Positions 12,591-22,176 of a stretch of 64,000 bases of DNA are shown here, piece by piece. The stretch comes from Carettochelys insculpta (lineage: Eukaryota; Chordata; Testudines; Carettochelyidae). The position numbers were made by a program, and so were the translations under genes. Under the pieces are notes generated by a model. The model ran no database searches. It was not told the DNA's origin and was given only the letters and a program-made list of their open reading frames with translations. The stretch covers positions 253,068,501-253,132,500 of the forward strand of contig NC_134137.1 of assembly GCF_033958435.1 (NCBI RefSeq), read 5' to 3'. Position 1 is the first letter of the stretch; each line of letters opens with the position of its first letter.

Positions 12591-13272
12591 GGCTACGTCC
12601 ACACGTGAAGCCTACATCGAAGTAGCTTATTTCGATGAATAACGTCTACACGTCCTCCAGGGCTGGCAATGTCGACGTTCAACATCAACGTTGAGCAGCA
12701 CCACATTGAAATAGGCGCTGCGAGGGAACGTCTACACGCCAAAGGAGCACACATCGAAATAAGGGTGCCAGGCACAGCTGCAGACAGGGTCACAGGGCGG
12801 ACTCAACAGCAAGCCGCTCCCTTAAAGGGCCCCTCCCAGACACAGTTGCACTAAACAACACAAGATCCACAGAGCCGACAACTGGTTGCAGACCCTGTGC
12901 ATGCAGCATGGATCCTCAGCTGCAGCAGCAGCAGCCAGAAGCCCTGAGCTAAGGGCTGCTGCACACGGTGACCATAGAGCCCCGCCGGGGCTGGAGAGAG
13001 AGCGTCTCTCAACCCCTCAGCTGATGGCTGCCATGGCGGACCCCGCTATTTCGATGTTGTGGGACACAGATCGGCTACACGTGCCCTACTTCGATGTTCA
13101 ACTTCGAAGTAGGGCTCTATTCCCATCCCCTCATGGGGTTAGCAGCTTCGACGTCTCGCCACCTAACGTCGATGTTAACATCGAAATAGCGCCCAACACA
13201 TGTAGCCGTGACGGGCGCTATTTTGAAGTTAGTGCCGCTACTTCGAAGTAGCGTGCACGTGTAGACACGGCT
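12591..13272 (-). mobile_element. 682-bp non-autonomous Harbinger element, copy 1
   Basis: The ends are GGCTACGTCCACACGTG and, reverse-complemented from the right, AGCCGTGTCTACACGTG. ACA flanks both sides (12588-12590, 13273-13275). Relative to the copies at 44485 and 58789 it is inverted, but it is exactly the same length. Its left about 310 bp correspond to the right end of the autonomous-type element at 14.9-18.57 kb. This includes the region around the transposase start (here 'atggatcctcagctgcagcagcagc'), after which the coding part is deleted. A 121-codon open frame (12886-13251, plus strand) lies inside. Confidence 0.9.
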
Positions 13273-13465
13273 ACAGAGACCTCATCTTAGCTGGGGCCTC
13301 TCGGTACTTCTGTAAGACATGTAAACTTCAGTATAAAGCATAGAGGACAGGTGAGAGGTTTGTTTCTCAATATAAACTTTTGCAATAGCTTGAAGAGATG
13401 TTAACCCAATGCAGAATATTGCACTATGCCCAAATAGTCATAAATATTACACCTTGCTTATTATA

Positions 13466-13818
13466 GGCTATGTCTATACTTGTCCCCTTTCTTCGAAGGG
13501 GGCATGGTAATCAGGGTGATGGGAGATTACTAATGAAGTGCTGCAATGAATATGCAGCACTTCATTAGGCTAATTCTCCTCTGCGGCAACTTCAAAATGT
13601 CAAATTTCGAAGTGCTGGCATGCAGTGTATCCGTGGGCATTTAGAAGTGCCCGCAGCTACACGCACGCCAGCACTTCAAAGTTTGACACTTCAAAGTTGC
13701 CACGGCGGAGAATTAGCCTAATGCAGTACCGCATATTGATTGGAGCACTTCAATAGTAATCTCCCATTACCCTGATTACCATGCTCCTTCGAAGAAAGGG
13801 GCAAATGTAGACATAGCC
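13466..13818. mobile_element. Foldback MITE
   Basis: The inverted ends are GGCTATGTCTATACTTGTCCCC and, from the right, GGCTATGTCTACATTTGCCCC. The 353-bp body is a palindrome: 'cttcgaagggggcatggtaatcaggg' on the left pairs with 'ccctgattaccatgctccttcgaag' on the right. The flanks (ATA/ACT) do not form a clean target duplication. No coding capacity. Confidence 0.85.
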
Positions 13819-14880
13819 ACTGTGTTTTAAATAATTGTTCAGGAACACTGCTGATTTAAAAAATGAATGTTATTCTCGTGTTACTGAACCACCTGCTTCT
13901 CTCACCTTACAATTTAAATGAAATAGGGTCATTCAGCATAAAGAGCAACTTAAAATTCCAGACTACCTAAGTGATAGTCAGTTCTGTCCATTTTTGAAGT
14001 GGCTTAAGTATCTTGGCATGTAAGTCTCAGACATAGAAGTTTATGTACTTACACCACTTAACTCAACAGCTTTGGGGGCGGGGCAGGGGTGGGAAAACTT
14101 TACCCAAAAGGTTATCTAAAAAACTTTATTTGAGATTGGATAGTTTCCCACTACAACGAAGGGAAGAGGAGAAACACTTTATTATGGTGTTTGTGCCTTC
14201 AGGTGAAAATTCACAAAATGACATTGTGTCTGTCTCGCATTAGAATGTAACATCATCTTCTACTGACATGACATCAGAATTTGAAGCTGTAACAGCACCG
14301 GGGGAATGCAGTGCTCTTTAACAGTCCTGCAGTTTAGGCTTTCAAGTCAAGAAGCAGACCTGTGGGAAATCAGCTGTCTTCAGAGAATTTCTGGGTGAGT
14401 AACAATGCTCATCAAGATGCATTGAAGCATAAGCATTTTTGTTCCTCCTATCTGAGATGGCCTCTAAATTTTTTAGTTAGGCAAAGGTAGTGCTGGTAGA
14501 AGGTGATGCTTCTGGAGCTGAGGTTTTCTATCCACACACCAGGTATAGCAAATACAGTAAGGCTTCCTCACATTGCCTGGCTACTATCTTTCTATCTTAA
14601 CTTGGAGGGACTGCCTCCAAAGACAAGACGTTGCTCATTTCATCCTTGCACTTATTGTTGGGACTGCTAGAAAGAATGCCAGTCAGCCCCATTTATGACT
14701 GTGGTTTTTGTGATATGCTTAGTAGTGTATTACTGAAACAGTCCAGACACACAGGATAAAGCTAGTTAAGGTAAAGAAACATCCGACAGCCAGACGTCAA
14801 ACAGATGAGACTATGATTCTCAATATACACATATTTGTGACTTTCCAGTGCTGCACGCTGGACCTACAGAGGCCACACTT
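13819..14880. other. No gene seen
   Basis: About 1 kb of AT-rich sequence directly left of the Harbinger genes. I looked here for the missing left terminal repeat of that transposon and did not find it. Confidence 0.45.
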
Positions 14881-14919
14881 AAGGCAAACATTTCGGGAGG
14901 AGGGGTGTAGAGAAAATCC

Positions 14920-16488
14920 CTGCAGCCCAAAGACACCCCCCGCCCCGCTGCGATAGCCGCCCGCCAGCCCCCCAAGCGCCCCCAGGGCACACCCCACAAG
15001 GGGAGCCAGGGCTCCCAGGTGGGCAGCCAGCTGGGGAAGAGGCAGTGGGGCCCCTCCTGGATGGAGGCCGAGATCCAGGACCTGCTGGGGCTCTGGAGCG
15101 AGGAGGAGGTGCTCCAGGTAATGGGGAGCAAGAGGTGGAACGCGGATGCATTCGCTCGGCTGGCCAAGGGCCTGGCCGCCCGGGGTCACCCTGCCCACAC
15201 TCCTGACCACGTCAGGAGTAAGGTCAAGGATCTGTGGCAGAGTTACGCCCGGGCCCGGGATGCGGCCAGCCGATCTGGGGCCGCCCCCGCCACTTGCCCC
15301 TTTTACAGGGAGCTCAGGAAAATCCTGGGCCCCCGGCACACCTCCTCCCTGCCGGCCACTCTTGACACCTCGGCCGACGAGCCCCAGCAGGCCCCAGAGG
15401 TGGAGTCCGCCCCGGAGGCAAGCCCCGCACCCCAGGGCCCCCCCCAGGAGCCCACCCCTGGGATGCCGGAGGAGGAGGGGGAATCCTCCTCCAGCGACGG
15501 GGGGCTCCACATCGCGCTGCTGTCCCGGAGCTCCAGCAGGGCGTCCGCCCACAGGGTGTCCTCCGACAGTGGGAGCGGACCGTCAGGTATGTACCCCCCC
15601 GGTGCACACCCCCGGGGTTGAGGGGCGAGGACAACAGACATGACCAGGGCCCTCCACATGCCCAGATGACCATGGACCCAAGGACAGCAGTGGCATGTCC
15701 CTCAGAAGAGTGCATCAGCCCCTGCCCCCCCAGCACGACAGTGCCATGCCCCATCCCTGGGGATGGGGGGAGTGGAACCTAAGGTCCCCCGTGGGGAGGG
15801 GGTGGGACACCCATCAGCAGCAGCAGCATCTGCCGGGGACGGGGATGGGGAACAAGCAGCAGAGGGGTGGGGGGGACAAGGGCCATGGCTAGGGGGCCAC
15901 ACTAACGGCTGTCTCCACTCTTCTTCCCCCCTGTGTTCTGCAGCTGCACCATCGGAGGGCCCGGAGAGCACCGGCAAGGTGTCAGTGGTCCCGGAGAGCC
16001 CACTGGGGCCATCTGCAGGCCAGCACCTCGGCGGAGCACCGACCAGCCCCACGGCGGGGCCGACAGCGGACCCAGCACCACCACCGGATGGTGACGGACC
16101 CCCAACTGCTGGCAACCCTCCGGTGGCAGCTGGAGGTCTTGGAGAAGCACCTGCGGGTGGACAAGCGGCGCCTCCAACTGCAGGAGCGGGCGCTGGCCTG
16201 GCGCCAGGAGGCATGGGGGGCCTTTATGCGTACTTTTGAGCACATCGCGGACTACCTGGCCCCCGTGCCGCGCCGGCCGCCGCTCTGCCCGCCCTGCCTG
16301 CTCCACCCGCTGCTCCACCCACCGTCCCACCGCCATCCTCCACCGAGGGGCCTTCCGCCGAGGGGGACTTGGGGCCTGCTGACACCCGCCGGCCATATCT
16401 GCCGGTTCGCCCAGCCCCAAGCCAGCCTCGGCCAGGGCTGAGGCCAAGGCGAGGGTCGCGCCCGCCAACCCCCAGGACTGGACTTTAG
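14920..16488 (+). pseudogene. Harbinger Myb/SANT-like DNA-binding protein gene (two exons, damaged)
   Basis: In PIF/Harbinger elements this second protein binds DNA and cooperates with the transposase in the nucleus. Exon 1 is open from about 14911 to 15586. Residues translated from about 15049-15330 form a Myb/SANT-like (trihelix type) domain: 'PSWMEAEIQDLLGLW' carries the first helix with its tryptophans, followed by 'HVRSKVKDLWQSY' and 'CPFYRELRKILGP'. A Pro/Ser/Glu-rich linker follows. A donor (cag|gtatgt, intron from 15587) and an acceptor (ttctgcag, ending 15943) define a 357-bp intron. Exon 2 starts in the expected frame ('SEGPESTGKVSVVPES'), then the sensible reading moves to frame +2 near 16030-16085 for a basic/leucine helix ('MVTDPQLLATLRWQLEVLEK'). 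It returns to frame +1 near 16255-16300 for a Pro-rich tail ending at TAG 16486-16488. No ATG opens exon 1: the frame begins after a TAG at 14908, and the first Met-like position may be a CTG at 14920. The two shifts are inferred from protein sense, not from an alignment. Confidence 0.75.
15587..15943 (+). other. Intron of the Myb/SANT-like transposon gene
   Basis: GT...AG intron of 357 bp. The donor is cgtcag|gtatgt, and the acceptor is a pyrimidine tract 'cttcttccccc' followed by ctgtgttctgcag. It splits a codon after its first base, and the frame continues correctly into exon 2. Confidence 0.7.
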
Positions 16489-16834
16489 GGGGTGCGGAGC
16501 CCAGGACGTGGCCCCCCCCTCCTCCTTTGTACATATCCCCATTATGTTGTATATAGTTTGTATTAGACCCCTGTTATTTTATGATACCTGCCCCCCCATG
16601 TCAATAGTTCTCCCCTTCCTTGTGTTCCCCTGTTTGTTTATCATAGAATATATAATATATTTGCAGTAATAATATAATAAGAGAATTCACCGTTTTGTGG
16701 TTTCACAAACAACAGGTCTATTTTTATTTGCAAGAAAAGTCGGGGGGGGTGCTCTTGGGTGCTCTGTGGTGTGGGTGTAGGGGCAGGGAGTGTTGTGGAG
16801 GATTGGGGGGGTTCAGTGTGGGGCCTGCCAGCGT
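16489..16834. terminator. AT-rich convergent 3' region of the two transposon genes
   Basis: The 3' ends of the Myb/SANT-like gene (plus) and the transposase gene (minus) meet here. On the minus strand AATAAA is at 16728-16723, about 107 bases past the transposase stop, and is a plausible polyadenylation signal. For the plus-strand gene only AT-rich variants such as 'aataatataataag' (about 16668-16682) are seen. Confidence 0.55.
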
Positions 16835-18238
16835 TCACCCTGCGGCCTGGTTGAAATGGGCCCGCAAGGCCTCCCAGACCCGGGTCCCCTCGGGGTCCAT
16901 CTGGCAACTGGGGGCAGCGGGTGGCTGCACGTCAGCCCTGCCAGCCTCCACAGCCCAGCCCTGAAAGAATGCCTCCCCCTTGCTCTCCACCAGGTTGTGG
17001 AGTGCGCTGCATGCACCCACAATCTGGGGGATGTTGGTGGGGCCCGCATCAAGGCGGGTGAGGAGACACCTCCAGCACCCTTTGAGGCAGCCAAATGTGC
17101 GCTCAACCACCTGGCGTGCATGGTTCAGGCGTGTGTTGAAGCGCTCCTGGCTGGCTGTGAGATGGCCCGTGTAAGGGTGCATGAGCCAGGGCCAGAGGGG
17201 GTATGCCGCGTCTGCGACGACGTAGAGGGGCATGGTGGTGTCCCCCACAGGGATCTCCTGCTGGGGGATGTAGGTCCCCGCCTCCAGCCGGCGGCACAGG
17301 CCCGAATTCCTGAATACCCGGGCGTCGTGGGTGCTGTCAGGCTACCCAACATAAATGTCCAGGAAGCGGCCCCGGCTGTCCACCAAGGCCTGGAGGACCA
17401 ACGAATGGTAGCCCTTCCTGTTCAGGAAGCATCCTCCGCTGTGCTCCGGAGCTCGGATGGGGATATGGGTCCCATCCAAAGCCCCAAAGCAATTTGGGAA
17501 GCCCAGGGTGGCAAACCACGCGATGGCGGCATCCGGGTCACCAAGCCGCACGAGCCTGTGGAGGAGCAGGGCATTGATGGCGCGGACGACCTGCAGGGGA
17601 AGGACATGGGAGAGCACCAGTGAGGGGTGTGCAGGGTGTGTCTGGCCCTCCAACCCCAGGGCTCCCCTCCCCTCCCCTCCACCCCCAGGGCTCCCCTCCA
17701 CCCCCAGGTCTGCCTCCCCCTCCCCGTGGGTCCTCTTACCTCCATGAGGACAGCCCCGACGGTGGCCTTGCTGATGCCAAACTGCTGCCCCACGGATCGG
17801 TAGCTGTCTGGAGTGGCCAGCTTCCAGACAGCGATGCCGACCTGTTTCTCCATGCTGAGGGCACGCCGCATGGTGGTGTCCTGGTGTCTCAGTGTGGGGG
17901 TGAGCCACTGGCAGAGCTCCAGGAATGTCTGCCGGCTCATACGAAAGTTCTGGAGCCAGCGGTTGTCGTCCCACTCGCCAAGCACCAGACGCTCCCACCA
18001 GTCGGTGCTCGTTGGGTAGCTCCACAGCCGGCGGCATGTGCGGCGGGCGGGGGGGGGGGGAGGCGGGGCGGAGGACAGCAGGGTCTGGGGTTGCTTCCTC
18101 CTCCCCTGGGGGCAGCTCCTCTTCTGTGACTAAAAGGTGATCAGCTGCCTCCTGCATGGCATTGAGAAGGGTGAGCACTGCTCCTGCAGGGGCAGCTAGG
18201 TGGCCCTCTGGCTGCTGCTGCTGCTGCTGGGAGTCCAT
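16835..18238 (-). pseudogene. HARBI1-type DDE transposase (PIF/Harbinger), one stop and one frameshift
   Basis: This enzyme would cut and rejoin the transposon ends. Exon 1 (18238-17740) starts at an ATG with a short glutamine run (MDSQQQQQQPEGH). It then shifts frame in a long homopolymer G run on the plus strand near 18050-18062, and continues as 'WLQNFRMSRQTFLELCQWL' and a helix-turn-helix-like 'SYRSVGQQFGISKATVGAVL'. A GT...AG intron of 149 bp (17739-17591) joins in phase 0 to exon 2 (17590-16835). Exon 2 carries the catalytic domain: 'FGALDGTHIPI' (first Asp), 'VVADAAYPL' (second Asp), and 'ARQVVERTFGCLKG' (Glu). In-frame TAG at 17344-17342 replaces a codon after 'LDIYVG'; the frame is otherwise open to the TGA at 16837-16835. 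Exon 1 is 499 nt, one more than a multiple of three, matching a single-base excess in the homopolymer. The full product would be about 417 residues, normal for the family. Confidence 0.9.
17591..17739 (-). other. Intron of the Harbinger transposase gene
   Basis: 149-bp GT...AG intron on the minus strand. The donor is atggag|gtaagagg at 17740/17739, and the acceptor is cttcccctgcag|gtcgtccgc at 17591/17590. Splicing joins the reading frame in phase 0. Confidence 0.8.
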
Positions 18239-18566
18239 AACTGCTTCGTTGAGGTGTGCGTGCCTATGGCTCTGCAAACCACGCGCTGTGCAGGCTGAAT
18301 GTGTCTGGGAAGGGCCCTTTAAGGGAGCGGCTAGCTGTTGCCCCGGAAGTGCTAGTCCGCCCTGTGACCCTGTCTGCAGCTGTTCCTGGCACCCTTATTT
18401 CGATGTGTGCCGCTTTGGCGTGTAGACGCTCCCCTGCAGCGCCTACTTCGATGTGGTGCTGCCCAATGTCGACGTTGAATGTCGACGGCACCAGCCCTGG
18501 AGGACGTATAGACGTTATTCATCGAAATAGCTTATTTCGATGTAGCATTCACGTGTAGACGTAGCT
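18239..18566 (-). promoter_or_regulatory. Transposase 5' leader and subterminal region of the Harbinger element
   Basis: Between the transposase ATG and the transposon end lie several copies of TTCGAT/ATCGAA-like motifs (about 18399, 18449, 18518, 18536) and 'gtctacacg'-type repeats inverted relative to the end. The block 'tctgggaagggccctttaagggagcgg' (about 18304-18330) is kept almost unchanged in all three 682-bp elements. Its position upstream of the start codon makes it a promoter candidate. Function is inferred from position and conservation between copies. Confidence 0.5.
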
Positions 18567-18569
18567 ACA

Positions 18570-19210
18570 AAAATGTATTTTGAAATAGCACCCAGCTATT
18601 TCAAAATAGCATGTTGGACACATAGGCTGGGTCTTCACTATAGCAATCTTTCAACGTAAGTCCTTTTGGAAGCGATCGAAAGAGTGATCTGCTCTTCTGA
18701 AAGAGAGCACCTATACAACCTCCGCTCCTTTGAGAGAATGGGCCAGGGATCGAAAAATCAGGCACCATGAGACTGCTCTTTTGAAAAAAAGGACCTTCGG
18801 AGCACCTACACACATTTTCTTTTGAAAGAAGCTTTCAAAAGAAGGCACTTTTCCTGAAATGGGAGTGGAAGAGTACTTTCGAAAGGAGCACCATGTTCTT
18901 TCGATTTAATTTCAAAAGAACACTATTGTGTGTAGACATTCCGCTGGATAAGACCCTTTCTTCCGAAAATATTTCAAAAGAATTTGCTAGTGTAGATGCA
19001 ACGATAGTGTCTATTGTAAAATAGTGCCATTGGAGCCCATTATGGCTTATTTCTAAATAGTGCTTTTCCCTGTCTTATTCCTCCGGCGATGAGGTTTACC
19101 TATTTCAAAATAATTTACCTGCTATTTCAATATTATTTTGAAATAGCATGTGTGTAGTATAGACACAAAGTTATTTCAAAATAACTCTGTAATGTAGATG
19201 TAGTTTTGTG
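18570..19210. mobile_element. Older MITE split by a nested MITE
   Basis: 18570-18621 ('tattttgaaatagcacccagctatttcaaaatagc') and 19007-19210 ('ctattgtaaaatagtgcc...ataactctgtaatgtagatgtag') share the motif pair ATTTCAAAATA/TATTTTGAAAT. They read as one element interrupted by the insertion at 18625-19003. The right end resembles the common GTCTACA-type terminus in decayed form. The left end abuts the Harbinger element and is unclear. Confidence 0.55.
18625..19003. mobile_element. MITE nested in an older MITE, ATA target duplication
   Basis: The inverted ends are GGCTGGGTCTTCACTATAGCAA and, from the right, CGTTGCATCTACACTAGCAAA. ATA flanks both sides (18622-18624, 19004-19006). The arms carry CTTTCGAAAG/CTTTTGAAAG-like motifs. 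The pairing is degenerate, so it is probably older than the palindromic copies elsewhere. Confidence 0.7.
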
Positions 19211-19664
19211 ACATATAACTGAATTAAAGTCGTCATCCCTCCACCCCCAAAAAAGCTTTTAAATTGCAGAGGTGGTGTTTAATAACCTAAAAAACAAAAA
19301 AAATTGCAGCCAGAGAAGAGCATGTGGAAGGATGATATAATTTAAGAAATAGTCTGTAGCTGTCTGATCTTCAGCCTGTGCGTAGCCAAATGAAAGGAAA
19401 CCTTGCAAACCCTAAACTATTACCTACCTGCATCCAATGGTCCACCAAATCCTTTTAACTGCAACTCATTTTGGTTGAAACTTTTTAAGCCACAACTGAT
19501 TTATGTTGTTTACACTGAAACTGCACACAGCCAGTCCATTACAAACTTTCTTGCTCAAGGCTTTGCCTGTCAAATAATTTGCATTTATGTATTATCTTAA
19601 ATGCAGCAGTCTAGAAATGGCCTCAAAACTGGACCTGATCAAACTACTGCATGTTATGAGCAAT
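19211..19664. other. No gene seen
   Basis: AT-rich intronic sequence between the nested MITEs and a CR1 fragment. Confidence 0.4.
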
Positions 19665-20030
19665 ATTCATAGAATCATAGAACACCAGAGCTGGAAGGGT
19701 TCTCGAGAAGTCACTGAGTCCAGTCCCCTGACCTCATGGCAGGACCAAATATCATCTAGACCACCCCAATAGATGTCCATCTAACCTGCTCTTAAATATC
19801 TCCAGTGATGGACAGTCCACAACCTCCGTAGGCAATTTATTCCAATGTTCAATCACCATGACAGTTAGGAAGATTTTCCTAATGTCCAACCTAAACCTCC
19901 CTTGCTGCAGTTTAAGTCCATTGCTCCTTGTCCTGTCCTCAGAGGTCAAGGATAACAACTTTTTTCCCTCCTCCTTTTAACACTCTTTTAGGTACTTGTA
20001 AACTACAATTATATCCTTTTTATTACTTCT
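19665..20030 (-). mobile_element. CR1 LINE 3' end with ORF2 C-terminal remnant
   Basis: Read on the minus strand, this ends in the CR1 tail with ATTCTATGATTCT-type repeats at 19683-19665. Minus-strand translation of about 19958-19752 gives 'RTRSNGLKLQQGRFRLDIRK', then 'VIEHWNKLPTEVVDCPSL' and 'FKSRLDGHLLG'. This is the familiar C-terminus of CR1 ORF2, the reverse transcriptase polyprotein. The copy is strongly 5'-truncated, and only this tail of ORF2 survives. Confidence 0.9.
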
Positions 20031-20033
20031 TTT

Positions 20034-20060
20034 CATCATCATCATCATCATCATCATCAA
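20034..20060. repeat. Trinucleotide microsatellite (CAT)n
   Basis: Nine uninterrupted CAT/ATC units directly after the CR1 fragment. Confidence 0.9.
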
Positions 20061-20409
20061 GAAGTCTTCCAACCTCAGCAACAGGACAAATACAAAAGAT
20101 TGCTTACAGTAGTTTTGAACTACTTCTTCCGTTAGTGTAGGTCTTCTACACTATGGGTTTGCACTGGTGCAGCTACATCAGCAGCGAATACACTAATGTA
20201 GACAACGTAAGCCAAAGGAAAGAGGGAATATAAAAGGCTCATGTTTTAGCACGGCATCTTGCAAAACATAAGCAAGTTCCAACAGGAAATGTTAATAAGT
20301 TCTGGTCCCAACCTCACTGAAATGAACAGGAATCTACCCAGTGTTTTGAAAAATCTCTGGATAATTCCCACAGAGAAATGTATTTAATGCACTAACTATT
20401 TTTACTACA

Positions 20410-20870
20410 CTCATCTCTTGTTTAACTCATCTCTTGTTTAACAAGTACTTTACTTACGAGTATTTTATACTTACTTATGTGTTAAAATGAGGGAGACACA
20501 TACCTACCAATGTTCACTAGATGAGTGAACTTCCCCTGCTAATACGAGCCCGCTGCTGGCAGGGGCTGCAAGACCAGCAGCCCCACAGCTGGCTCTGCTC
20601 CAGCCGCAGGGCTCCAGCGCAGGGGGGTGAGGGGGGGTGAGTCCGGCAGTCCCGCAGCTGGGTCTCCTCCAGCCATGGGGTCCCTGACCAAGGAGTGGGG
20701 AGACCCGCAGCCCCATGGCTGGAGCCCAGACAGATGCGGGGTCCCTGGCCAGGGAGGGGGAGACCTGCAGCCCAGTGGCTAGAGCTCAGCTGGCCGTGGG
20801 GTCCATGGCTGGGCTGTGGGAAGACCCGCAGCTCCCCCCGCACCCAGTCGCAACATTCTCTCAGCCTGGT
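20410..20870. mobile_element. GC-rich DNA-transposon fragment, class uncertain
   Basis: It starts with a duplicated 'ctcatctcttgtttaa' and continues into 'gttcactagatgagtgaacttcccctgctaatacgagcccg', then GC-rich DNA with repeated 'agacccgcagccccatggctgga'-like units. The opening resembles Tigger/pogo-type elements, but no terminal pair or TA duplication was found. The open frames in it are compositional. Confidence 0.35.
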
Positions 20871-20879
20871 CCTAACATC

Positions 20880-21113
20880 CACCCCATCGTGCTCCAATCC
20901 GCCTGTGGAGCAGCTACACACAACATATATTTTGTGGACAGAAACTGTTGAAAAAAAAAAGCCGTGTACATGCTGTGGGGGCCCTTTTGTTGACACAGCA
21001 GATCAAAAGATGGATCCACTTTTATGTGTAGATGCAATCTGTTAACAGAAATTTTCTCAGAACATCTCTTCCAACACCAACTCTGTAGAAAGCTGCTTTT
21101 AGTGTAGCCATAG
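20880..21113. mobile_element. Right part of a TTGTCGACAA-family MITE
   Basis: It matches the right half of the elements at 21189-21580 and 22177-22586 ('gtgtacatgctgtgggggcccttttgttgacacagcag', 'ctcttccaacaccaactctgtagaa', end 'agtgtagccatag'). The left part is missing or diverged. Confidence 0.55.
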
Positions 21114-21188
21114 CATGTGGATTTTTTAAAGCATTTGGGGGAAGGTCTTCTTAGGTGAATGCCTATATTTTATCCACACATCCACAAT

Positions 21189-21580
21189 GCTTATAGTTAC
21201 ACTACAGGGTTTTGTCGACAAAACACGCCATGTGTTTATACACAAAATGGGTTTTGTCAATAGTGTGTTGACAAAACTCAGAACTTTCACTGGCACTGCT
21301 CTGCCTCAAAACTTTGAGGCATAACACTTTCATCAACAGATTTCTGTCAATGTAACAGCTGTGTAAATGCCCCCAGGGGCTTTTCTCAACAGACGGGCCA
21401 TCCCCAACAATACCATGTACTCATTTTGACAAGAGAGCAGCCAGACTGCTTTGTCGACAGAGTGGAGCGCTCTCCTGATTTGCTTTTGTGTGTGGCCGCA
21501 CTCTATCAACAGACGTTTTTTCAGGAAATCTCTTCCGACAATGACTTCTGCTGACAGAACACTGTACTGTAAGCATAGCC
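21189..21580. mobile_element. TTGTCGACAA-family MITE, AAT target duplication
   Basis: 392 bp, flanked by AAT (21186-21188 and 21581-21583). It contains repeated TTTTGTCGACAAAA, TTGTCGACAG and CTGTCAACAG-like motifs. The order of blocks is the same as in 22177-22586. No open frame is shared between the copies. Confidence 0.7.
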
Positions 21581-21583
21581 AAT

Positions 21584-22176
21584 GTGTTTTACATGTGAAC
21601 CCTCCTGTTCACAAAAGAATTCCTTTTATTTGCATTCCTGAAAAGCACTGAAGGGAATTCAGTGAGCTATAGAGTACAGGAACACACAAGCCACATCCCT
21701 CACAGTAACAATTTCGAGCAGAGCTGAGCGAAAAATCTCACAAAATGTACACCCACTTCCACAGCATTCAAATGGGAAGAGATGACAAGTAAACCAAAAG
21801 CCAGTATAGGGAAAGGAAATCAATTTCACATGAGAGGGCTAACCTAATCACATTGGTTTCATAACAATAAAAAACAGGTTATTGTATATAAAGAACAATG
21901 TCATCGCTCCAAAATGGTTTATGTAGTTGGGCAAAGTCTTGCATTACAGGAAGGAGACTCTATAGATGTTTCTCTGATACAGAGCCACACAGAGGTCTTG
22001 TGTAAATGCAGAAGTTCTATCAGAGTAAAATAAATCCCCTTTTACAATAACTTAGTTAAACCAGTGCAAAAGGCTGTCTACAGACTCTTATTACAGTTTA
22101 AGAGTGGCTTCTTTCAGTTTATCTTAAATTTGATTCTAACTGCTTTAACATAAACTGAAATATATTTCTCATATAT
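21584..22176. other. No gene seen
   Basis: About 590 bp of AT-rich sequence between two MITEs of the same family. Confidence 0.4.

Larger units (their letters stand above)
14881..18566. mobile_element. PIF/Harbinger transposon, two-gene type, left end missing
   Basis: GC-rich block of about 3.7 kb in AT-rich surroundings. A Myb/SANT-like gene runs rightward (about 14920-16488) and a HARBI1-type transposase gene runs leftward (18238-16835). The two converge on an AT-rich spacer that holds a minus-strand AATAAA signal. The right end, 'cttatttcgatgtagcattcacgtgtagacgtagct', ends at 18566. The last about 300 bp match the corresponding end of the three 682-bp elements. ACA follows at 18567-18569, as at two of those copies. 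No matching left terminal repeat occurs in 13.3-14.9 kb, so the copy is truncated or rearranged there. The exact left limit is a guess from base composition. Both genes are broken, so the copy cannot be autonomous now. Confidence 0.85.

Noticed and set aside
14797..15552. 251-residue minus-strand open frame opposite the Myb/SANT-like gene
   Set aside because: It is the antisense shadow of a GC-rich coding exon. The translation is Gly/Pro/Leu-rich with no domain, whereas the plus strand gives a recognisable Myb/SANT-like domain.
20504..20996. 159-codon minus-strand frame
   Set aside because: It covers a GC-rich repeat and runs into a MITE fragment, so it is a chance frame.
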